Below are positions 6,735 to 13,062 of a stretch of 13,716 nt of DNA, piece by piece (the first letter of the stretch is position 1; every line of letters begins with the position of its first letter). Source of the DNA: JAFGPF01 sp964409485 (GTDB lineage Bacteria > Chloroflexota > Dehalococcoidia > Dehalococcoidales > RBG-16-60-22); assembly GCA_964409485.1 (NCBI GenBank), contig CAYPDM010000042.1, forward strand, positions 1 to 13,716, in the 5' to 3' direction. A model generated the notes under the pieces. That model was given only the letters and a program-made list of their open reading frames with translations, was not told where the DNA came from and searched no databases. A program made the position numbers and the translations under genes.

Positions 6735-8108
6735 ATGAGTCATATCAGGGGTAGATTCAGCAAACCGGCTGATAAACTGGTGACGCAGTACACCGCCTCC
6801 CTCCCCTTCGACCGCCGTCTCTACCGGCAGGATATCGCAGGGAGCATCGCCCACGCTAAAATGCTTGCCAGACAGGGCATTATCTCCGCCGCAGAAGCCG
6901 CTAAAATTACCGGCGGACTGGAAGCTATCCGCGTAGAGATAGAGCAGGGTAAATTTGAGTTCAAGGCGGAGCAGGAAGATATTCACATGGCTATAGAGTC
7001 CCGCCTCATCGAACAAATCGGAGAGGCGGGGCGCAAGCTGCATACCGCCCGCTCCCGCAACGACCAGGTGGCGCTGGATATGCGACTCTTCGCGAAAGAA
7101 GCCGCCGCCGATACTCTTAACGGGATAAAGGGATTTCAGCGGGCATTACTCTACCTTGCCGAGGCTAATAGAGATACGGTCATGCCCGGCTATACCCATA
7201 TGCAGATAGCGCAGCCGGTGCTGCTGGCGCACCATCTCCTGGCCTACTTCGAGATGCTCCAGCGCGACTCCGAACGTTTTATCGACCTCATCAAGCGGGT
7301 GGACGTGATGCCGCTGGGCAGCGGGGCACTGGCGGGGGTCGCCTACGATATCGATAGAGAGTTCCTCGCCAAAGAACTCGGCTTCAGTAAAGTCAGCCGG
7401 AACAGCCTGGACGCCGTGGCTGACCGCGATTTTATTCTTGAGTACGAGGCCGCCGCCGGTATCTGCATGATGCACCTTTCCCGACTCGCCGGGGAAATCG
7501 TGCTGTGGTCTACGGCGGAGTTCGACTTTATCGAGCTCGACGAGGCATATGCCACCGGCAGCAGCATCATGCCGCAGAAAAAGAACCCGGACGTGGCCGA
7601 ACTGGCACGCGGTAAGACGGGGCGTGTCTACGGCAGCCTGATGGCCCTCCTGACGACGATGAAGGGACTGCCCCTCGCCTATAACAGCGATATGCAGGAG
7701 GACAAAGAGGGCTTTTTCGACGTGGTGGATACGCTGCTATCAACGCTGGAAGTTTTCGCGGGAATGGTGAGGACTATAAAGGTAAAATCCGGAAATACCG
7801 CGAAAGCAGTTGAACGCGGCTATATACTGGCGACGGATTTGGCCGATTATCTGGTCGGGAAGGGCGAGTCCTTCCGCGCGGCTCATGAAATAGTCGGCAG
7901 GCTGGTGAGCTACGCTGCGGAGAAGGGTAAAACGTTCGCGGAAATCAGTATTAACGAATATAAGAAATTCTCGCCGTCATTCGGAGAGGATGTCCGTAAA
8001 ATAGACGTTAAATCGTCTCTGGATGCCAGGAACGTTATCGGCGGCACAGCCCCGAAGCGTGTCAAACAGGCGCTGGCCGAAGCAAGGAAGCTGGTGGGGG
8101 AGGGATAG
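6735..8108 (+). CDS. argH: Argininosuccinate lyase ArgH
   Basis: ArgH splits argininosuccinate into arginine and fumarate, the last step of arginine synthesis, as a homotetramer in the cytoplasm. The 457 residues are full length for the fumarase/aspartase superfamily. The superfamily signature GSSIMPQKKNP is at about residues 275-285 and contains the catalytic-loop serine. The HTARSRNDQVALD segment (103-115) and PGYTHMQIAQP (151-161, His155) are the other two conserved regions that build the shared active site. The ribosome binding site GGAGGAA lies inside the end of argG, only four bases separating the argG stop from this ATG. argH is the last gene of the arginine run. It converges with rpmB across 33 bases, in which I see no clear hairpin terminator. 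Confidence 0.96.
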   Translation: MSHIRGRFSKPADKLVTQYTASLPFDRRLYRQDIAGSIAHAKMLARQGIISAAEAAKITGGLEAIRVEIEQGKFEFKAEQEDIHMAIESRLIEQIGEAGRKLHTARSRNDQVALDMRLFAKEAAADTLNGIKGFQRALLYLAEANRDTVMPGYTHMQIAQPVLLAHHLLAYFEMLQRDSERFIDLIKRVDVMPLGSGALAGVAYDIDREFLAKELGFSKVSRNSLDAVADRDFILEYEAAAGICMMHLSRLAGEIVLWSTAEFDFIELDEAYATGSSIMPQKKNPDVAELARGKTGRVYGSLMALLTTMKGLPLAYNSDMQEDKEGFFDVVDTLLSTLEVFAGMVRTIKVKSGNTAKAVERGYILATDLADYLVGKGESFRAAHEIVGRLVSYAAEKGKTFAEISINEYKKFSPSFGEDVRKIDVKSSLDARNVIGGTAPKRVKQALAEARKLVGEG

Positions 8109-8141
8109 CAAGTAGACCGTCGGGGAAGAGGCCGGGGTTTG

Positions 8142-8327
8142 TTAAGCGTTAGCGATTTTCTGCTGCGTGCGCAGGCACCTGGTGCAGAGGTTCATCCGTT
8201 TTGCCTGTCCATCAATGTATACCGTTGTGGGATGGATATTGGGCGTCCAGCGGCGGTTGGTGCGGCGCTTGGAGTGACTTACATTATGACCGAACTGCGG
8301 CGTTTTACCGCATAGATCGCACTTCAA
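8142..8327 (-). CDS. rpmB: 50S ribosomal protein L28 (zinc-ribbon form, TTG start)
   Basis: L28 is a small protein of the large ribosomal subunit. This 61-residue version contains GHNVSHSKRRTNRRW (13-27), the RNA-binding core of the family. Two CxxC pairs (Cys3/Cys6 and Cys48/Cys51) mark the zinc-binding form. The reading frame starts with TTG at 8327, not ATG. The start is convincing because AAAGGAG lies 7 bases upstream and the first residues (MKCDLCGK) reach straight into the first cysteine pair. It is transcribed divergently from the fakA-like gene, as rpmB is from the yloU-yloV genes in Bacillus subtilis. A zinc-free paralogue could exist elsewhere in the genome, as in some bacteria that swap ribosomal proteins under zinc limitation. 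Confidence 0.93.
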   Translation of the reverse strand: MKCDLCGKTPQFGHNVSHSKRRTNRRWTPNIHPTTVYIDGQAKRMNLCTRCLRTQQKIANA

Positions 8328-8377
8328 CTTGTGACTCCTTTGAACAACAGAGAGGCTATTGCATTATTTACTAATAC

Positions 8378-8406
8378 ATAGTAACATAGTGCATCAAGAT
8401 TAGCAA
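8378..8406 (-). promoter_or_regulatory. rpmB: Candidate rpmB promoter
   Basis: On the minus strand, TTGCTA (8401-8406) and TACTAT (8378-8383) are separated by 17 bases, giving a start near 8371 and a leader of about 44 bases with a strong Shine-Dalgarno. The -10 overlaps a tandem repeat, ACATAGT twice with one base between (8376-8390 on the plus strand). Alternative -10 registers exist in this AT-rich stretch. Confidence 0.35.
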
Positions 8407-8416
8407 GAAGTGCATC
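8388..8416. repeat. Direct repeat AGTGCATC x2, 21 bases apart, in the divergent promoter region
   Basis: AGTGCATC occurs at 8388-8395 and 8409-8416, the copies offset by 21 bases, about two DNA turns. The first copy lies in the spacer of the candidate rpmB promoter and the second ends one base before the candidate fakA -35. This is the layout expected of a two-site operator acting on one or both promoters. The regulator is unknown, and an eight-base repeat could also be chance. Confidence 0.35.
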
Positions 8417-8417
8417 C

Positions 8418-8446
8418 TTGACGGGGAATAAATATCAAGTTATCTA
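8418..8446 (+). promoter_or_regulatory. Candidate promoter of the fakA-degV operon
   Basis: TTGACG (8418-8423) matches the -35 consensus at five of six bases. It is followed after 17 bases by TATCTA (8441-8446), a poor -10. The implied start near 8453 leaves a leader of about 10 bases before the ATG at 8463, with only a weak GGATGG as a ribosome binding site. Confidence 0.4.
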
Positions 8447-8462
8447 GCAGGGATGGTGTAAT

Positions 8463-10097
8463 ATGAGCCAGAAAAAAACTGTAGCCGGCCAGGAGCTTAG
8501 AGATATGTTTTCGGCGGCTGCGTCGTGGTTGGAGAAGAGTTCCGCCGATATTGACGCGTTGAACGTTTTCCCGGTGCCGGACGGAGATACCGGGACTAAT
8601 ATGATGCTGACCATGCGCTCAACGATGGACGAGGCCTACCGGGCCCCGGACCACAGCGCGGCGGGTATTGCCCATGCCATGGCCAGGGGCGCTCTCATGG
8701 GCGCCCGCGGCAACAGCGGCGTTATCCTTTCCCAGATATGGCGCGGCCTGGCGCAGGGACTCGAAGACAAAGAGGACTTTAACGCCGCCGACCTTGCGGC
8801 CGCCTTTCAGCAGTCGGCGCAGATTGCCTACAAGGGGGTCAGCAATCCGGTAGAGGGGACCATGCTCACCGTGATGAAGGACTTGGCGAAAGCCGCCCAG
8901 GCGGAGGTTGAAGCGGGCAACGACGATATCATCGCGGTTCTGGAAGCCGCGGTGAACGCCGCCGCCGAATCCGTGGCCTATACGCCGATGCTTCTCAAGG
9001 TATTGAAAGACGCCGGGGTGGTTGATGCCGGGGGGCAGGGCGTCTATACGATTCTGGAAGGGGCGCTGCGATTTCTCCGGGGGGAAACGGAGCTGATGCG
9101 CCTGCGGAAACCGCAGATAATAGTCAGCGATATACCCCATAGTGCTTCGCAGCCACAGACCATATCCGTTGATGAAGTGCCCTACGGATATTGCACCGAG
9201 TTCCTGCTCAAGGGAGAAAAGCTGGAGCCGGATATTATTAAAAAGAGGCTGTTGAAGAAAGGCGAATCGCTCATTGTCGTTGGCGACGACTCGGCGGTGC
9301 GCATTCATATCCACACGCTGACGCCCGGTAATATCCTCCAGTTTGCCGCCAAGCTCGGCACAATGCACCAGGTAAGCATCAGGAACATGGACGAGCAGCA
9401 CCAGGACTTCCTGGAAATGCAGAAAGAGAGGATGCCCACCTCCGATACCGCCGTAATCGCCGTAGCCGCGGGAGACGGCCTGGCCGATGTCTTCGGCAGC
9501 CTGGGAGCAGCCGCGGTTGTGCCCGGGGGCCAGACCATGAATCCCAGCACCAAGGATATCCTCCAGGTGGTGGAATCCACCCTCTCCGATAAGGTTATCA
9601 TCTTACCCAATAATAAAAATATCATAGCCGCCGCCAAACAGGTAGAATCTTTAACCGAGAAGAAGATAGCGGTAGTCCCCACTAAAACAATTCCGCAGGG
9701 TGTGGTGGCGCTCCTGTCGTTCGACTACGAGGCGGAGTTCAACACCAACGCCGAAATCATGGAAAAGGCCCTGCCTTCGGTAAAGACTATCGAGATTACC
9801 CGCTCGGTGCGCGCCACCAAGATAAACGGCCTGAAAATAAAGCGTAAGCAGCCAATCGGGCTGCTCGACGGCGAACTGATAGCGGTGGGCGATACCAACC
9901 TGGATGTCATAAATCAGCTCCTCTCCAGGCTGGACCTGGAGAAAGCCGAGGTGATTACCATATACTTCGGGGAAGATGCCGAAACCGAGGAAACCGAGCA
10001 AATTAATGCCGGTATCACGGAGTTATATCCTCACTTACAGGTAGAATTGATTCGCGGCGGTCAGCCGCATTACAGCTATATCATATCCATTGAATAG
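8463..10097 (+). CDS. fakA: Fatty acid kinase catalytic subunit, FakA-like (DAK2 plus DegV-like domains)
   Basis: FakA phosphorylates fatty acids held by DegV-family partners (FakB), giving acyl-phosphate for phospholipid synthesis. The 544 residues match the Staphylococcus aureus enzyme closely in length and order. Residues 1-205 form the DAK2 ATP-binding domain, with VPDGDTGTNMM (38-48; Asp40 and Asp42 for magnesium) and GARGNSGVILSQ (79-90). A middle domain holds GYCTEF (Cys243) and RIHIHT (His281, His283), spaced like the metal-binding cysteine and two histidines of FakA. The C-terminal part (from about 325) is DegV-like and contains VVPGGQTMNPS. Older annotation calls such genes DAK2-domain or dihydroxyacetone-kinase-like; glycerone kinase activity is unlikely. 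It heads an operon with three DegV genes, the first only 17 bases downstream, which supports the fatty acid kinase role. Confidence 0.9.
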   Translation: MSQKKTVAGQELRDMFSAAASWLEKSSADIDALNVFPVPDGDTGTNMMLTMRSTMDEAYRAPDHSAAGIAHAMARGALMGARGNSGVILSQIWRGLAQGLEDKEDFNAADLAAAFQQSAQIAYKGVSNPVEGTMLTVMKDLAKAAQAEVEAGNDDIIAVLEAAVNAAAESVAYTPMLLKVLKDAGVVDAGGQGVYTILEGALRFLRGETELMRLRKPQIIVSDIPHSASQPQTISVDEVPYGYCTEFLLKGEKLEPDIIKKRLLKKGESLIVVGDDSAVRIHIHTLTPGNILQFAAKLGTMHQVSIRNMDEQHQDFLEMQKERMPTSDTAVIAVAAGDGLADVFGSLGAAAVVPGGQTMNPSTKDILQVVESTLSDKVIILPNNKNIIAAAKQVESLTEKKIAVVPTKTIPQGVVALLSFDYEAEFNTNAEIMEKALPSVKTIEITRSVRATKINGLKIKRKQPIGLLDGELIAVGDTNLDVINQLLSRLDLEKAEVITIYFGEDAETEETEQINAGITELYPHLQVELIRGGQPHYSYIISIE

Positions 10098-10114
10098 AAA
10101 GGCGGTATACGGGG

Positions 10115-10960
10115 ATGGCAGTGAAAATAGTAACCGATACATTATCCGATATCACCAGCGACCTGGCCGAAGAACTGGGGATTACCCTTGTACCCCTGTA
10201 CGTGCGTTTTGGCGAGACAGTCTATAAAGACAGGGTGGAAATCACCAGCGAAGAATTCTATCGTCGACTGGTAAGTGAGGCTAATTTACCTTCGACGACA
10301 CAGCCGACCCCCAATGACTTTTTACAGGTATACGAAGCCCTGGCCGAGGAGACCGATGAAATCCTGGTGATAGTCGTCTCCAGCAAGCTAAGCGGCACCT
10401 TCCAATCGGCGACTCAGGCCAAGGAAATGATGAAAGGCAAGTGTAATATCGAGGTAGTCGATTCGCTTTCCGTGGCCATGGGTATGGGCTTAATGGTCGT
10501 ATCCGCGGTTGATGCCGTTAAAAACGGGGCAAACCTGGATGACGTGGTAGCCCTCGTGCGTAAAGCCGTATCGCGGTCACACGTAGCTTATCTTTTTGAA
10601 ACTCTCAAGTACCTGGCCAAGGGCGGGCGTATCGGCAAGGCCAGCGGACTGCTCGGTTCGCTGCTTTCGGTAAAGCCGATACTCACCATAAAGGAGGGAG
10701 AACTGGCCCCGCTGACCCGGGTACGCTCCTTAAGTGCAGGGCTTGACTATCTGTGCAGTTACGCCGCCGGGTTTTCCAATATAGAAGGGATGGCCGTGGA
10801 GCATGCCACCAACCTCGATGACGCCGACCAGCTCGTTGAGAGACTCGGTGCGATTTATCCTAAAGAGCGCATCTACCGGTCGGTAATCAGTCCGGTTGTC
10901 GGGACGTATTCCGGCCCCAATGCCCTGGCTCTGACTATTCTTGAGGGAGAGAAGAAGTAA
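10115..10960 (+). CDS. DegV-family fatty-acid-binding protein, copy 1 (FakB-like)
   Basis: DegV/FakB proteins hold a fatty acid in a deep pocket and present its carboxylate to FakA. This 281-residue copy has the N-terminal VKIVTDTLSDI, the ligand loop STTQPTPNDF (60-69), SSKLSGTFQSA (89-99, Ser93), VVDS (114-117) and GGRIGKASGLLGSLLSVKPIL (split here as GGRIGKA at 170-176 and SVKPIL at 185-190). The SGT and TQP loops fit the normal carboxylate-binding pattern. The C-terminal motif usually read as GTHxGP is GTYSGP, so the conserved histidine is Tyr265. AAAGGCGG upstream gives a ribosome binding site about 10 bases from the ATG. The stop overlaps the start of the next copy by one base (TAATG), so the two are translationally coupled. 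The ligand cannot be told from sequence. Confidence 0.88.
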   Translation: MAVKIVTDTLSDITSDLAEELGITLVPLYVRFGETVYKDRVEITSEEFYRRLVSEANLPSTTQPTPNDFLQVYEALAEETDEILVIVVSSKLSGTFQSATQAKEMMKGKCNIEVVDSLSVAMGMGLMVVSAVDAVKNGANLDDVVALVRKAVSRSHVAYLFETLKYLAKGGRIGKASGLLGSLLSVKPILTIKEGELAPLTRVRSLSAGLDYLCSYAAGFSNIEGMAVEHATNLDDADQLVERLGAIYPKERIYRSVISPVVGTYSGPNALALTILEGEKK

Positions 10961-11799
10961 TGCCGGTTAAGATCGTCACCGATAGCGTCTCCGATATCTC
11001 CCCGGCCGTGGTTGATGAACTGGGTATTACGGTAGTCCCGCTGAACGTGGTCTTTGAAGGCTGCACCTACCGCGACGGCGTGGACATGACGACCGACGAG
11101 TTTTACGAAAAGCTGGAACACGAGGAGATTCACCCTGCCACTTCGACTCCGGCGCCCCAGATATTTGCCGAGGCGTACGACAGGCTCGCCGACGAAGCGG
11201 ATGCGATACTGGTGATAACGATTGGGAGTAAACTAAGCGCCAGCGGGGAATCGGCCCTTAAGGGCATCGACATAATGAAGAAGAAATGCCGGGTGTCGGT
11301 GGTTGTATCGGAACTGGCAATGATGGCCGAGGGGCTGCTGGCAATAGCCGCGGCCAAGGCAGCACGTGACGGGGCCGGTCTCGATGAGATTATCGAGCTG
11401 ACCAGGAACAATATATCCCGTGTCGGATTGCGCATCGCGTTCGACACGCTGGAATATCTCCAGAGGGGAGGGCGAATCGGTAAGGCGCAGGCGCTGATGG
11501 GTTCCATGCTGGGAATCAATCCTATCCTCGGCATCAAGGACGGCGAGGTATTTCCTTTCGGCAGGGAACGCTCGAGGGCCAAGGCGATTGACTATCTGTA
11601 CCAGTTTGTGGCCGGCTACTCCCGAATTGACGAACTGGCGGTTGAAGACGCCACCACCCCTGATGAAACCGGCGCCTTTATAAAGCGTCTCGGCGCCCTA
11701 TACCCGCAGGAACGCATTTATCTCTCCAAGGTGAGTCCGGTAATCGGCACCAATGTCGGGCCGCGCGCCATCGGAGTGGCCGTGCTTGGAGATAAATAG
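10960..11799 (+). CDS. DegV-family protein, copy 2 (divergent ligand pocket)
   Basis: A second FakB-like acyl carrier of 279 residues, beginning VKIVTDSVSDI. It is the most divergent copy in the positions that usually contact the acyl carboxylate. The usual SxLSGT is SKLSAS (90-95; Gly to Ala and Thr to Ser). The usual VVDS is VVVS, losing the aspartate. The GTHxGP motif is GTNVGP, with Asn265 in place of histidine. The GGRIGKAQALMGS and NPIL segments remain, so the fold should be intact. It may bind a different ligand, bind weakly, or be regulatory. GAGGGAG before the overlapping TAATG is a good ribosome binding site. A 38-base stretch (11443-11480) is nearly identical to copy 3, differing at two bases. 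Confidence 0.87.
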   Translation: MPVKIVTDSVSDISPAVVDELGITVVPLNVVFEGCTYRDGVDMTTDEFYEKLEHEEIHPATSTPAPQIFAEAYDRLADEADAILVITIGSKLSASGESALKGIDIMKKKCRVSVVVSELAMMAEGLLAIAAAKAARDGAGLDEIIELTRNNISRVGLRIAFDTLEYLQRGGRIGKAQALMGSMLGINPILGIKDGEVFPFGRERSRAKAIDYLYQFVAGYSRIDELAVEDATTPDETGAFIKRLGALYPQERIYLSKVSPVIGTNVGPRAIGVAVLGDK

Positions 11800-11814
11800 T
11801 ACCATAAGTATAGT
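11786..11814 (+). promoter_or_regulatory. Internal promoter for the third degV gene
   Basis: TTGGAG (11786-11791, inside the end of copy 2) and TATAGT (11809-11814) are separated by 17 bases. Transcription would start near 11821, about 11 bases before the ATG at 11832. The bases between contain no Shine-Dalgarno-like sequence. This suggests that copy 3 can be expressed separately from fakA and copies 1 and 2. Confidence 0.5.
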
Positions 11815-11831
11815 AACCCAATCTGTTTATT

Positions 11832-12671
11832 ATGCCGGTAAAAATTATAACTGATAGTGTCGCTGATATTCCCGCCGAGGTAGTCGCCGAACTGGGGATT
11901 ACCGTTGTTCCGGTGCTGGTGCGCTTCGGCGAGGAGACGTACCGTGACGGCATCGATATGACAACCGACCAGTTTTTCGAGAAGCTGGTAAACAGCAAGG
12001 TCATGCCGACCACCTCCGTTCCCTCCCTGGATATATTCGCCAGGACTTACGCCGGGCTCGCCGAAGAGACGGATGAGATTCTGGCGCTTATGCTTAGCTC
12101 CAAGCTAAGCGGGATTTATAACGCGGCTTTACAAAGCGCCGACCTGATGGAAAGCGATTGCCGCATCGAGGTAGTAGATTCCGGCTGCGCGGTCATGGCG
12201 CAGGGTTTTATTGTCATCAAGGCGGCCAGGGCGGCGCTGGCCGGGGCCAGCCTGGATGAAATTCTGGAAATCGTCCGCCGCGACCTTCCCCGCGTTGAAA
12301 TACGCGCCGCTTTTGACACGCTCGAATATCTCCAGAGGGGAGGGCGTATCGGCAGGGCGGCGGCTTTAATGGGGTCGGTGCTGAAAATAAATCCCGTCAT
12401 CGCTTTGAAAGAAGGCGTGGTCGAGCCGGCGGGCCGGGCGCGCTCGCGGGCGAGGGCGATTGACATGCTCTACGACTTTGCGGCGGGGTATTCGAATATA
12501 GAAGAACTGGCCGTCGAAGGCGGTGCCTGCCCCGAAGACGTCGACCGGCTCATCGAGCGCCTCGGCGCCATTTTCCCCAAAGAGCGTATCTTTCGTTCCC
12601 GCACCACCCCGGTCATCGGCGCGCACACCGGACCCGGCCTCCTGCTGGTGGCCGTCCTGGGCGATAAATAG
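11832..12671 (+). CDS. DegV-family fatty-acid-binding protein, copy 3 (canonical His motif)
   Basis: A third FakB-like protein of 279 residues, starting VKIITDSVADI. It keeps the ligand loop PTTSVPSLDIF (59-69), SSKLSGIYNAA (89-99, Ser93) and VVDSG. Alone among the three copies it keeps the histidine of the C-terminal motif (GAHTGP, His265), which is conserved in characterised FakB proteins. It aligns without gaps to copy 2 along its whole length, and the DTLEYLQRGGRIG region is almost identical at the DNA level, so these two are the closest pair. The ATG is 32 bases after the copy 2 stop, lacks a Shine-Dalgarno, and follows its own likely promoter. An arginine-rich segment, GRARSRARAI (201-210), may lie on the surface facing FakA, but this is inference. 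Confidence 0.88.
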   Translation: MPVKIITDSVADIPAEVVAELGITVVPVLVRFGEETYRDGIDMTTDQFFEKLVNSKVMPTTSVPSLDIFARTYAGLAEETDEILALMLSSKLSGIYNAALQSADLMESDCRIEVVDSGCAVMAQGFIVIKAARAALAGASLDEILEIVRRDLPRVEIRAAFDTLEYLQRGGRIGRAAALMGSVLKINPVIALKEGVVEPAGRARSRARAIDMLYDFAAGYSNIEELAVEGGACPEDVDRLIERLGAIFPKERIFRSRTTPVIGAHTGPGLLLVAVLGDK

Positions 12672-12687
12672 GTGCTCCCAGTGTTTG

Positions 12688-12712
12688 CCTGATTTATGAT
12701 AGAATAAACAGG
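12688..12712 (+). promoter_or_regulatory. Hairpin/inverted repeat overlapping an extended -10 and a GTG start codon
   Basis: CCTG (12688-12691) and TTTAT (12693-12697) can pair with ATAAA (12704-12708) and CAGG (12709-12712). This makes nine pairs with one bulged A (12692) and a six-base loop, GATAGA. The same bases carry TGA followed by TAGAAT (12700-12705), an extended -10 placed so that transcription would begin at or next to the GTG start (12712). No U-tract follows, so it is unlikely to be a terminator. No convincing -35 is visible. Confidence 0.4.
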
Positions 12713-13056
12713 TGACAAAGCTGCACCGAACTGGATTTATCATCATGCTCTCCGGGGTTATTCTTTTCTTCGCCGGCTTCTATATAGCCGGCACTATTGG
12801 CGTTATTGAATTTAGCTCACGATATTTCTGGTTTTTCGTGCTGTTCCCTCTGATGATTGCCGCGGCGGTTACCGGCTTATCCTGGAAATGGCCGGTGGTT
12901 GGCGGTTCCATCGGGGTAGTAACGCCGGTTGCTTTGTTTTTCACTGCTGAAATGGAAACACTGTACCGCTGTCTCTTGTACGCGGCGATATGCCTCTTTT
13001 TTACTGGAGGCGTATTGCTGCTAATAACTACGATAAAAGCAAGACGTTGGTGTTGA
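12712..13056 (+). CDS. Small four-helix membrane protein of unknown function
   Basis: A 114-residue, strongly hydrophobic protein with four predicted membrane helices at about residues 8-30, 36-57, 61-78 and 84-106. It has a short basic N-terminus (MTKLHRT) and a basic C-terminal tail (KARRWC), so both ends probably face the cytoplasm. I recognise no family and see no catalytic motif. The start is GTG at 12712, 40 bases after the third degV gene. It has no Shine-Dalgarno and is overlapped by a hairpin and a possible -10, so a leaderless transcript is plausible. A later start at Met12 would cut into the first helix and is less likely. It ends six bases before recG and in the same frame. The reading frame and helix pattern support a real gene, but support for its expression is moderate. 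Confidence 0.65.
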   Translation: MTKLHRTGFIIMLSGVILFFAGFYIAGTIGVIEFSSRYFWFFVLFPLMIAAAVTGLSWKWPVVGGSIGVVTPVALFFTAEMETLYRCLLYAAICLFFTGGVLLLITTIKARRWC

Positions 13057-13062
13057 CGTTTG

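Noticed and set aside
8109..8141. Terminator between the convergent argH and rpmB genes
   Set aside because: The 33 bases contain GC-rich runs but no stem with a matching arm and no U-tract in either direction.
8619..9401. 260-codon open frame on the minus strand inside fakA
   Set aside because: It is antisense to the DAK2 and middle domains of a clear FakA-like protein, has no plausible ribosome binding context, and resembles no family I know.
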